From: JBKBIP01 sp046297495
GTDB taxonomy: Bacteria; Planctomycetota; Planctomycetia; Gemmatales; Gemmataceae
NCBI GenBank assembly: GCA_046297495.1
Contig: JBKBIP010000021.1
Location: 1 to 64,000, forward strand
Length of the DNA: 64,000 nt
Direction of reading: 5' to 3'
The notes under the pieces are model-generated. The model was not told the DNA's origin. It did not search any database and saw only the letters and a list, made by a program, of their open reading frames with translations. Made by a program: the position numbers and the translations under genes. Below, one piece after another: positions 1 to 9,600 of the stretch; positions within the stretch are counted from its first letter, which is position 1, and every line of letters starts with the position of its first letter.

Positions 1-68
1 TGGGGTGGTAGGGGGTAAGGATAAATGAAGCTGGGCGCTGGGCGATGGGTCTTCTTTGGTGGCGTGGC

Positions 69-110
69 GCCGGCTTGGGGTTGTATGGGTTGATTATAAC
101 CCAAGCCGGG
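69..110. terminator. Hairpin downstream of the amidohydrolase gene
   Basis: Arms at about 69-82 and 98-110 (gccggcttggggtt against aacccaagccggg) form a near-perfect stem just past the 3' end of the minus-strand amidohydrolase gene. There is no T-run after it on the minus strand, so it is not a classical intrinsic terminator. It may protect the 3' end or act with Rho. The rest of positions 1-136 shows nothing recognisable. Confidence 0.4.
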
Positions 111-136
111 CGCGTGGCGACCGGCCTTCTTTGTCC

Positions 137-1498
137 CTACCACTCCGCCCAGCTCGCTGCCGGCATGCGGGCAGGGGCCGCTTCTCGGGACGGGCGTGGG
201 GGGAGCGGCGCGGACGGTTGGCGGAAGAATTGGCCACCCTTCATCACATGGGTGATGTTATCCCGATTTTCTAGCAGCGTGATGTCGTCCAGCGGGTTGC
301 CATCGACGACGATCAGATCGGCCAGTTTGCCGGCTTCCAGAGTGCCAATCTGGTCTTGCATGCGCATTGCCTCGGCCCCCAGCTTGGTGCCGGCGACGAT
401 GGCGTCGAGCGGCGCATAGCCGACCAGCTTGACCAGGTGCGTGAACTCCCGGCCATAGGTGCCGTGCGGGCACCAGTGGAAACCGAAGTCACTGCCGATC
501 AGAATTTTGATGCCGCGCTGCCGGGCCTTGCGGATATTCTCGATAGCCGCTTCGAGTTCCTCTTCGTAATGGGTTTTTTCGCGGAAATCCTCATACGATC
601 CCAGCCACCGGAAACCTCCTTGCTTGGCGAAGTCAATCGTGCTGACCATGTAATCCAGCCCCGGCGCGACGAAGCTGCCGGCGCGGGCGATCATGTCCAG
701 GGCCTCATCGTCGATAAAGGTAGCATGATCGATCACATCCACCCCGGCACGGGCGGCCATCTTGCAGCTTTCGGCGCTGCGCGCATGGACGGAGCAGAGC
801 CGATTGCGGCGATGGGCTTCCTCGACCATGGCGTCAATCTCTTCCTGGGTGCAGGTCAATTCCGTCTGTTGACATTCAAGCAGCAAGCCTTCACCGGTGA
901 TGTACATTTTGATCATGTCGGCGCCATCTTTGACCATCTGCCGGACCGCCTTGCGCACCGACCAGGGGTCATCAACGAACACTCCCAGGCCGTCCATCCC
1001 CAGCTTGAGCCAGCTAGGGTTCCAATCGAGCATCCCGCCGGTTTGGCAAATATCTCGACCGGCGGCCAAGAGACGCGGGCCGGGAATCTTGCCGGCGTTG
1101 ATGGCGTTGCGGATGTGAATATCGACCATGTGCAGCGCCCCCGCCGACAAGCCCGACGTGTAGCCGCAATCGAGCATCATCCGCGCGTTGCACACGCCCG
1201 CGATGGTGGCCACTTCGGGGGGCTGCTTCAAATCGAGGTCGGGCAGGTCCATGACATGGTTGTAGCTCAGATGGACATGAGCCAGGATCATGCCGGGCAT
1301 CAGCGTCCGGCCCGCCAAGTCGATGACCGTGGTTCTCGGCCCTCTCGGTTCGGGATGGATGTTCCCGACCTGTTTGATCTTGTCTCCTTCGACCAACAAG
1401 CCACCGATGTAAGCCGGGCGACCAGTGCCATCGATGATATGAGCATTCTTGAAATAAGTGGTATCGTTGGGACCGTTGCAACTATTGGTGTAATACAT
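137..1498 (-). CDS. Metal-dependent amidohydrolase
   Basis: 453 residues in the amidohydrolase superfamily, close in layout to the Xaa-Pro dipeptidase / imidazolonepropionase-like group. These are TIM-barrel hydrolases that cleave amide or related bonds with one or two metal ions. Visible metal-site residues are HVH (H74, H76), K197 in IKMYITGE, H238 (SVHARS), H258 (IDHATF) and D337 (IGSDFG). The N-terminal beta-sandwich start (NAHIIDGTG) and the C-terminal KLADLIVVDGNPL return strand are both present, so the enzyme looks complete. The ATG at 1498 is preceded by GAGG at a good distance; an upstream in-frame extension to 1651 lacks such a site. No signal peptide is seen, so it is probably cytoplasmic. 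The substrate cannot be told from sequence. It lies behind the BatA-like gene but is separated from it by a palindrome. Confidence 0.88.
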   Translation of the reverse strand: MYYTNSCNGPNDTTYFKNAHIIDGTGRPAYIGGLLVEGDKIKQVGNIHPEPRGPRTTVIDLAGRTLMPGMILAHVHLSYNHVMDLPDLDLKQPPEVATIAGVCNARMMLDCGYTSGLSAGALHMVDIHIRNAINAGKIPGPRLLAAGRDICQTGGMLDWNPSWLKLGMDGLGVFVDDPWSVRKAVRQMVKDGADMIKMYITGEGLLLECQQTELTCTQEEIDAMVEEAHRRNRLCSVHARSAESCKMAARAGVDVIDHATFIDDEALDMIARAGSFVAPGLDYMVSTIDFAKQGGFRWLGSYEDFREKTHYEEELEAAIENIRKARQRGIKILIGSDFGFHWCPHGTYGREFTHLVKLVGYAPLDAIVAGTKLGAEAMRMQDQIGTLEAGKLADLIVVDGNPLDDITLLENRDNITHVMKGGQFFRQPSAPLPPRPSREAAPARMPAASWAEW

Positions 1499-1637
1499 GG
1501 TGAACCTCATCGAATGAGCGGCTGCCAAGGACAATGCCACGTGCGAACGCCTATTGTACCAGGCGGCAGAAGGATTGAAAGAATGAAAGAATAGCAGAGA
1601 ATTTGATCTCTTGATGTTTGTAGTGGTTGGATGATTT

Positions 1638-1677
1638 ATCGGTTCGCGCACGGAGATGGGGACGTGCGTGAACCGAT
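1638..1677. repeat. Palindromic repeat, family 2
   Basis: Arms at 1638-1652 (atcggttcgcgcacg) and 1663-1677 (cgtgcgtgaaccgat) match at 14 of 15 positions around a 10-base loop. The element lies between the stop of the BatA-like gene and the start of the amidohydrolase, so it could end or attenuate the upstream transcript. Related elements with a ggttcgcgc or gtttcgcgc core lie at 39593, 46848 and 55777. Confidence 0.65.
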
Positions 1678-1696
1678 CCCTCTCTGTGACCGCCTT

Positions 1697-4066
1697 TTAC
1701 CGATTCTTGACAATCCGGCGTGTCAGCCAGATTTCGCCGCACAACAAGCCAATGACACCTAAGAGGAACCACCACCATAATTCCTGGCGATGATCGGCAG
1801 TCACCAAAGCGGGAGCGGTTTCAGCGGGATCAGTAGCATACGTCATGGGGAGGATATTGGCCACGGCGGCGCGGTCGTCGTCACTGGCGGGGGTCAGGTC
1901 GGCTTCGCGCGGGTCGGGTTGGACGACGTAATACACCGGCTTGCCATCGTGCCCCTGAATCCGGTAGATGCCCGGTTCGCGTGTGTCCTCATGGACCAAC
2001 GGCCAGCTGTCCCCCGTGAGCGTTTTCGTTTCGCCATTGGGCAGGATGATCTCGTGCGGAGTGGGGGCGGTGCGTGCGCTTTCCTCATCGGTGGGACGAT
2101 AGCGGATCGGTTGGCCAGGTTGCAAGTTGTGCTCCGCCGTCCGTGCTCCCGCCAGGTAATACACCAACTCATGCGCCAGGGGAGCAAATGCTTGCGACTT
2201 GGGCAAGGTGTTGTACCAGGTGTCATCCAAGGGCGCGGCGCTGAGCAGCACCCGGCCCCCTCGGAAGGGACGTTCGACCAGCAGCGGATCGGACGTGGTC
2301 AACAGAGCGACTGGAACCGCCGGCGCGTTTTGGCTGGGCGGAGTCAATTTCCAGTAGCGCGGCCATCGAACTTGGGTAAAATCGCTTTNNNNNNNNNNNN
2401 NNNNNNNNNNNNNNNNNNNNNNNNNNNNNNNNNNNNNNNNNNNNNNNNNNNNNNNNNNNNNNNNNNNNNNNNNNNNNNNNNNNNNNNTCTTCATCTCCCG
2501 AAACAGATCAAGGGCCGGGTGGAACAGCGTTTCTTGTAGCGGTGAGGCGGCTTTCTCCGGGGCATCCACGTCGCCGACCGCCTCTTCCAGCCGGGCCGGC
2601 AGCCAACCTTGCCCGCCGCGATAAAGCAAGTCGTTATAGGCCGAGGCATCGCAGCGCTCCCCCAGCGCTACCAGCACGCCGCCGCCATCCGCCAGGAATT
2701 GCTCGATCGCCTGGTTTTGCCGGGCCGACAGGCGTTCGACATTGACGAGAATCAGCACGCGCGGCCGGGTGTCCGGTTGATCCGGGCGCAGCGGTTGACT
2801 CAAGGCGGCTTCATTCAACTCCTGGATCGGCACCACCTGGGCCAGTACGCGCGGCTTGGGGTCGATCTTTGGCGACAAGGCATCACGTAGAAAATCAGTG
2901 CCGCGTAACTTCGCGTTGGGCTTGGGGTCGCCATCGACCAGCAGCACAGGAAGCGCCCGCACCACTTCCAGGGCGAAATCCTGGCGATTGTCACCGGGTA
3001 GCCGATCTTTCACTACGTAATCCTTGGATCGCTGCTCTTTGGGCGGGTCCGGCTCGACGATGACGGAAACCAGGTGCGACCCTGGCGTGGCAAATTCCTG
3101 ATGAAATGTCAGTGGCACTTGCCCCTTCTCCAATTGAGCCGTTTGCGGCGGTTGCAAGTCTCTGGCTGGTTTGCCGTCGATCTCCAGCCGGACGCGGAAG
3201 GGAGGCCGATATGCCTTCTGCCCGCTCAGGCGCAGCGCGGTGCGGAAGCGGATGTCTTGCCCGGCGGCGGCCACGGTTCGGCTGACTGTCAGCGGCGCCA
3301 GCGACCAATTGGGCGGCTCGGCGGGGCGCTTCGGCTCCAAGTTGAACACGAAGAGCTGGGGCGGCGGCAGGTCCCCGTTCTGCCGAAGTGGTTGGGCCAG
3401 CAGTTCCCAGCGCAGCAAGCTGTGGCCGTCCGCCCAGCCGAACCGCTGACCATCACTCAGCACGATGATGTCACGCCGCGTGCGCTGGCTCTTGGCGTCG
3501 AGCAGCTGCCAGGCGGCATGCACCGCTTGCGGCCAATCCACCCCCCCCGCCGGCGCTGGTAATCGGTCGATAACATGCCGCACCTGGTCGAAATCGCCGC
3601 TCGGCTCGGCCAACACCGGCACCACTACTTCCTTGGCCTGCAACACCGCCACCGTGTCACCGGGTGTCAGGTCATCGACAAAATTTTTGATCCAGTCCTT
3701 GGCTTTCTCCTGGGCCGATGACCCTTCCCCCTCATACCCCATGCTGTACGAACCATCGACGACGATCACCACATCCCGATTGGGCCGAACGCCGACCTGC
3801 CCCAGCAATTGATTGAACCACGCCATTTGCACGAACGGCCCCGCCAGCGCCAACACCATGACGCCGATCAGCCCCATGCGCAGCGCCATGAGCAGCAATT
3901 CCTCGATCAGCAACCGCCGCCGGGTCGTCTCGCTGATCTGCAGGAACTGCATCGCTCCCCAATCGACGACCTGATAGCGCCGGCGATTGAGCAAATGAAT
4001 CAACGGTGGAATGGCCAATCCCGCCAGTCCGGCCAACAACAGAGGAATGAGGAATCCAAATGGCAT
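1697..4066 (-). CDS. BatA-like membrane protein with VWA domain (contains assembly gap)
   Basis: 789 codons including 99 undetermined bases that keep the reading frame. The N-terminus has two hydrophobic segments (about residues 5-27 and 57-78), as in the BatA/aerotolerance N-terminal domain. A von Willebrand A domain follows with an intact MIDAS motif DGSYS (104-108). After it comes a region like the glutamine-amidotransferase-fold segments of such proteins (VLILVNVERL, then a glycine-rich GGGVLVALG), and a transmembrane helix near residues 760-783. These proteins usually act with a MoxR AAA+ ATPase and a DUF58 protein, possibly in metal-dependent assembly or cell-envelope stress; the exact role is unknown. 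It is the third gene of the moxR-DUF58-BatA order here. The start has only a weak AGG upstream. Confidence 0.88.
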   Translation of the reverse strand: MPFGFLIPLLLAGLAGLAIPPLIHLLNRRRYQVVDWGAMQFLQISETTRRRLLIEELLLMALRMGLIGVMVLALAGPFVQMAWFNQLLGQVGVRPNRDVVIVVDGSYSMGYEGEGSSAQEKAKDWIKNFVDDLTPGDTVAVLQAKEVVVPVLAEPSGDFDQVRHVIDRLPAPAGGVDWPQAVHAAWQLLDAKSQRTRRDIIVLSDGQRFGWADGHSLLRWELLAQPLRQNGDLPPPQLFVFNLEPKRPAEPPNWSLAPLTVSRTVAAAGQDIRFRTALRLSGQKAYRPPFRVRLEIDGKPARDLQPPQTAQLEKGQVPLTFHQEFATPGSHLVSVIVEPDPPKEQRSKDYVVKDRLPGDNRQDFALEVVRALPVLLVDGDPKPNAKLRGTDFLRDALSPKIDPKPRVLAQVVPIQELNEAALSQPLRPDQPDTRPRVLILVNVERLSARQNQAIEQFLADGGGVLVALGERCDASAYNDLLYRGGQGWLPARLEEAVGDVDAPEKAASPLQETLFHPALDLFREMKXXXXXXXXXXXXXXXXXXXXXXXXXXXXXXXXXXSDFTQVRWPRYWKLTPPSQNAPAVPVALLTTSDPLLVERPFRGGRVLLSAAPLDDTWYNTLPKSQAFAPLAHELVYYLAGARTAEHNLQPGQPIRYRPTDEESARTAPTPHEIILPNGETKTLTGDSWPLVHEDTREPGIYRIQGHDGKPVYYVVQPDPREADLTPASDDDRAAVANILPMTYATDPAETAPALVTADHRQELWWWFLLGVIGLLCGEIWLTRRIVKNR
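2389..2487. other. Assembly gap (99 N)
   Basis: Ninety-nine undetermined bases inside the BatA-like gene. The length is a multiple of three and the frame is open on both sides, so the gene is probably intact and the gap close to its true size. Confidence 0.99.
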
Positions 4067-4083
4067 GGCAACCTGGTGTTCAT

Positions 4084-4149
4084 GGTTTAGCGATGCTTCG
4101 CAGAAGCGTTACACTCTCCCGCAACGCTTCCACGAAGCGTTGCTAAACC
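4084..4149. repeat. Palindromic repeat, family 1
   Basis: Inverted repeat between the DUF58 and BatA-like genes: arms 4084-4110 and 4123-4149 match at 23 of 27 positions, with a 12-base loop. The arms begin ggtttagc and end gctaaacc, the ends shared by the elements at 14365 and 18263; the interior (gcttcgc) differs from those two. It fills almost the whole intergenic space of the operon. Confidence 0.8.
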
Positions 4150-4152
4150 GTG

Positions 4153-5034
4153 TTATTTTTGTGTCTGGCGCTTCGTCAAATAAATCCCCAGTGCCTTTTC
4201 CACTGGCTCATCAGTGCGCATCTGGTGATAATCAATTTGCATCTTACCGGCCCGTTCCTTCAATTCCTGGCAGAAACTCTGGAAGTTTTGCAGGTATTCC
4301 TTGCGCAGCTGCTGGGGATCGACTAGCAAGCGGTGGCCGGCGACTTCCAGGTCGCGGAATTGCGTCCACTTCTTGAAGGGGAATTCGATCTCCTCTGGGG
4401 CCAGAATGTGGAACAGCAGCACTTCATGGCGTTGGTGGCGGAAGTGGTGCAAGGCACGCAACAACGGCGTCATCTGGTCGAAGCAATCGGACAACACCAC
4501 GACCAAGCCTCGGCGTTTGAGCTGGCCGGCCAGATCGTGCCAGATCGGGGCCAGGCTGGTTTCCCCCCCCGGCTGCGTCTGTTCCAAGGTGTTGAGCAGG
4601 TGCATCAGGTGCTTGGAGTTGGCTCGGGGCGGAATGATTTGGCGGATGCGCGTGTCGTGGGTCACCAGGCCAACGGCGTCGAGCTGGTGCAGCATCAAGT
4701 AGGCCAACGATGCGGCAATGTATTGGGCATATTGAAACTTGCTCAGGTGCTCGCCGCGATACCCCATGCTGCCGCTGGCATCGACCAGCAAATGCGCTTT
4801 CAAGTTGGTTTCTTCCTCGTATTCCTTGATGTAATAACGATCCGTCTTGCCAAACACGCGCCAATCGATGTGCCGAATCTCATCCCCCGGATAGTATTGC
4901 CGATGCTCGGCAAACTCCACGCTGAAGCCCTTGTACGGACTCTTGTGTACGCCAGTCAAAAACCCCTCGACGACATTGCGGGCCACCATGGTGAGCCGGC
5001 CGTATTTGGCGAGGGAGGTGGGATCGAAGTTCAT
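4153..5034 (-). CDS. DUF58 domain-containing protein (VWA-like)
   Basis: 293 residues from the ATG at 5034. DUF58 proteins have a VWA-like fold and are almost always encoded next to MoxR ATPases, as here. Visible features are the DUF58 signature IRHIDWRVFGKTDRYY (53-68), the MIDAS-like DASGS (85-89), and the N-terminal DPTSLAKYGRL, typical of planctomycete members. The protein is soluble, with no membrane segment. An alternative ATG lies at 5058, eight codons upstream; neither has a clear Shine-Dalgarno site, and the longer frame runs into the 10-N gap. The gene is the middle member of the moxR operon. Function beyond a presumed role as MoxR partner is unknown. Confidence 0.92.
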   Translation of the reverse strand: MNFDPTSLAKYGRLTMVARNVVEGFLTGVHKSPYKGFSVEFAEHRQYYPGDEIRHIDWRVFGKTDRYYIKEYEEETNLKAHLLVDASGSMGYRGEHLSKFQYAQYIAASLAYLMLHQLDAVGLVTHDTRIRQIIPPRANSKHLMHLLNTLEQTQPGGETSLAPIWHDLAGQLKRRGLVVVLSDCFDQMTPLLRALHHFRHQRHEVLLFHILAPEEIEFPFKKWTQFRDLEVAGHRLLVDPQQLRKEYLQNFQSFCQELKERAGKMQIDYHQMRTDEPVEKALGIYLTKRQTQK

Positions 5035-5061
5035 AGTTGTTTGTTGTCCGATATTCATTTT

Positions 5062-5156
5062 GTTTAGCGAAGCCGCNNNNNNNNNNCTTTGGTTTAAGAA
5101 CGCTGTGGCGAAGCTTTGCGTGTTGCGGCGGAAACCCTCCGCTAAAGCTTCGCTAA
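5062..5156. repeat. Palindromic repeat, probably family 1, interrupted by assembly gap
   Basis: Between moxR and the DUF58 gene. The outer arms gtttagcgaagc (5062-5073) and gcttcgctaa (5147-5156) pair exactly over 10 bases, and the inner sequence has further gcgaagc/gcttcgc pairs. Ten N at 5077-5086 fall inside the element, so its real structure is unknown. Confidence 0.55.
5077..5086. other. Assembly gap (10 N)
   Basis: Ten undetermined bases in the moxR-DUF58 intergenic space, inside a palindromic element. The element may be what broke the assembly. Confidence 0.99.
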
Positions 5157-5200
5157 TCATTCTGATACATTCAATGGATAATGCAAAACGAATTACTCCC

Positions 5201-6244
<1,044 letters not shown>

Positions 6245-6650
6245 AAGCGGCGGGACCTCCGGGGTGAGAATTCAAGTAGTTGCAGGAAGGTTCATTGTAA
6301 CCAGGAAGAGGAGTGGTGCAACCAGAGGAACAACGAGACGCGGTGGCTGACCACCATATGCCGCGAACCGTTGCCTTAGATGGCAGTAATGCCCAGAGCT
6401 TCCAAAAACTATCCAACTATCCCTAAGCGGGCATTTTCCGCTTGCCTTATCGCGAACATTTTGTCCATCTTGGCGGTCGGTTCCGCTTGGCGTTTCATTA
6501 TTTGCTCGCCGTTGGCTCGCTCGCTAAACGGCTTTTCCGTCTTGCGCCGTTCAGGGTAGTCCTATCCCACCGAATTGGGGTATGATGGTAAGATTGAAAG
6601 GTGATGGGGGAACGGTTGCCAGCTCATGCGGTGAGCGAGGAGAAAAGCCG
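6245..6650. other. Divergent intergenic region
   Basis: About 400 bases between the start of moxR (minus) and the start of the 1355-residue gene (plus). It should hold both promoters, but I cannot point to convincing -35/-10 boxes. It contains a solo half of repeat family 1 at 6504-6529. No ORF with coding character is seen. Confidence 0.6.
6504..6529 (+). repeat. Solo half-element of repeat family 1
   Basis: Sequence gctcgccg...ctcgctaaac matches the right arm of the elements at 14404-14429 and 18301-18326. No matching left arm lies upstream, so it appears to be a single half. Confidence 0.55.
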
Positions 6651-9600
6651 GTGAGTGAGAGTCATTCGGGTCTGGAACAGATCGTATCCTGGCCGGCGTT
6701 GCTGGGCTACTTGAATTTTTCCGAAGGAAAACCAGACCCGCGTTTTCAGAAGCAGCTCAATGATGCCTATGGCTATCTGGCGGAACACGGTGCGTCGGAA
6801 CCGTGGAAGTTTCTGTTACGGCTGCTGACGGAACAGCTCGTCGCCGTGCGGTCCAGCGGCGCCAGCGCGTTCCAGGATGTCAGCCAAGCCGAGGCGGTCT
6901 TGGCGCTGGTCGAGCAGCGCGTCTTGGCGGCGTATCGCGCGCACCATGCCGATTTACTGTTTCATCGCACGGAAAATGAGCTATTTCAACCGTTCTTTCT
7001 AGCGCGTGTCTTTGAAGCGGTCCTGGCTCAAGGCCCCCCTTGGAACGAAGAGGACCGCATCCTGCGCGGCACCCTGATCAAGCTCAACGATTTCGTTGGT
7101 CATCGTCCCATTGCCATTCTGGAAACCCGGCCACGCGGGGAACCGTATCCGCATGAACGGGTTCGGCCTATTCCCTTGTATCTGCGCGGCGCGGGGGTGG
7201 CGTGGGGTTCGTTTCGGGAACTGATTTCCCTGGCCCTCTCCATTCTCCAAACTACCGATTCGCAGGTGTTGGCCGAGGCCCATTTCGATTTCGAGCAGCT
7301 GGAGGAGCTGGCCGTCGATCCGCGCGCCTACGATCATGGGCATCCCACCAATCGTCGGCCCAACTATCTCTTCGGCGAGTGGGACCCGCACCACATCGAC
7401 CAGCAAGGGCGCTATCGCCGTTTCGTGGTACGTTGGATGACGCTGGAAGCCTTGTTGCAACGGGTAGCGGAAGGTGCGAGGGCTGGCGAAACGCTTTCCG
7501 TCCAAGACCTGCATGCCTCATCCACCGGCTTGTCAGCGCCATCGATCAGCGCGTCTCCAAGGGGCGAACTGCTCGCGGAAGCGGCGGCGGTATTAGCGGG
7601 CACGATCCTGATGGCTTCCGGGGTCAGCGGCTGGGGACCGACGGCCCATGACTCAACGGTGACACTGGCCAATATGATACCGCGCATCGCCCGGCTGCGC
7701 GACAACTTTTACGCGGGCTTGCTGAGCCGACCTCCAGCGCGGACCACCGGCGCAGGGGAAAAGCCGCGGGCCACGTCTACGCCGATCTTCACCGCCAGCC
7801 ATGTGGAACGGCTGCGCCAAGAAGTTGCCACCAGCCGTCAGCCCTTGGCCAGCGCCCGGCAACACCTTAATCACACCCTGGCGCGGCATCGGGCCTTGCA
7901 GCTCCAACAGCGCTATCTATCGATTGTCTTTGCCGAGATGGGATTCCCGGAAGCCAGCCAACGCGAGGCCGCTTTGATCCCGGTGGCCTCGGTGCGCTTT
8001 CTGAGTGAAATCATGTGTCGGCTCAGCGGTGGCCAGCGCTTCCTCGATCTGGACCAGCCCGCGGCGGCCGCTCGGTTGTTGCCGGAGATCGAAGGGCTGT
8101 TGCGCCGCGGCATCGACTGTGGCGCCATCGTGGACCCGTGGAACATCTTGGGCTTTCAGGGGTTGTTTCCCCTCTCAAACGCGCGTGAGGACAGTATCCG
8201 GGACCCGCGTATTGATGATCTGGTCCACATGGTCGAGGAAACCTTGCACCTGTACGCGCGGCTGTTGAGCGAGGCGGCCGCCGCGGGCGACAGTGGTTTG
8301 ATCAAAGCCGTGCTACCTCAGATGAAACGCTTGGCCGAGTGGTGGGATCAGTTCGCCAGTAGCACCGTCAGCGACGTGCGCCGCGTGGTGGGGGCCGAGG
8401 CGGTGGCCTCGGCGGAACACGTGGCCCATGCCTTAACACGATGGCATGAACGGGGCGAGGCTTCCGCCGATCTGGCTTTCTGGCGCCAACACCTACAAGG
8501 CTTTCGCACTCCCAAAGCCTTCGCCTTAGTGGTGGACGCCCTGTTGCGCAAAGGAGACCATCGCGCGGGCATGGCCTTGCTCATCAACTGGCTGGGACAG
8601 GCCGAGCAAGTACCTCTGGAAGATAACGCCGAGCATTCCTTCCATGTCTTGGCCTTGCGCTGGATGATGAGTGTCACCAAGGAGCAGACGTCCACGGCTG
8701 ACCCTTCCACCATTCCTTCCGAGGACCCTTGGCCGCTGGTCAAGAAGTTCTTCGATTACCTGGAGGCTAACGCGGAGGAGTTCTGGCAAGTCCCCACCTT
8801 GCAAATCGGTCCGGAGCAGATCACCACCGGGCCGAACGAGGTGGAGGACGACCTCTTCGGGGCGGCTTACGAGGACGTCACCTACCAGGACAGCACCGCT
8901 GATGACCAGGAAGGGGCGGTGATGGAGGACGGCGGTTTGGAAAAAGAGTTCGAGCTGGAAATTGAGGCGCGGCGGTTGAGCCAACGCTTGCCGTTCATCT
9001 CGACGTTGGGGCGGTTGTGGCCGCTCGCCGCCCAGCGCGATCCCCGTTGGCCAGAGCCGGACGACCGCCGCGACACCTTGCGCCAATGGTTGAGCGAAGC
9101 CCGCGCCAAGCAGCGGCAGATGTTGACCTTGTTGGACACCTTGCACGATTATCCCATCCCGCGCCCGCTGGGATCGTTTGATTCGCTGGTGGAATACGAT
9201 CATCGCCGCCTGGTCAAGGAACAGCTCACCTATACTGCCATCAGCACCTGTTTGGACCTGACCTTGGCCGTGGGAGCCTTGAAAGGGGCTTTATCCCAAG
9301 AGGCGGAAGACGACGGCGGCGCGGCGGCGGGGCCGAAGTGGGAGCCGGTGGCCATCCGTCTCGAACAAGCGATCTTTCGCCGTGATTTGGACGTGGTGCG
9401 CCGGCTGCTACCCGCCTTCGTCCCCTTGTTTCGCGGCGAGCCGTTGCTGTTCACCACGCTGGCGGATGGCGGCCATCCCCGCCAAATCTTGCACGCACGG
9501 CTGGCCCAAACGGTCTTGCGCGCGTTAACCACGCAGATTCCGCGCCTTGGCTTGCTGCGCGAGACGTATTATCTGCTCAAGACCGCCCGCCAGATGGAAC

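Noticed and set aside
356..1594. Long plus-strand open frame (412 codons)
   Set aside because: It is antisense to the amidohydrolase gene, which carries clear family motifs; the plus frame has none and arises from high GC.
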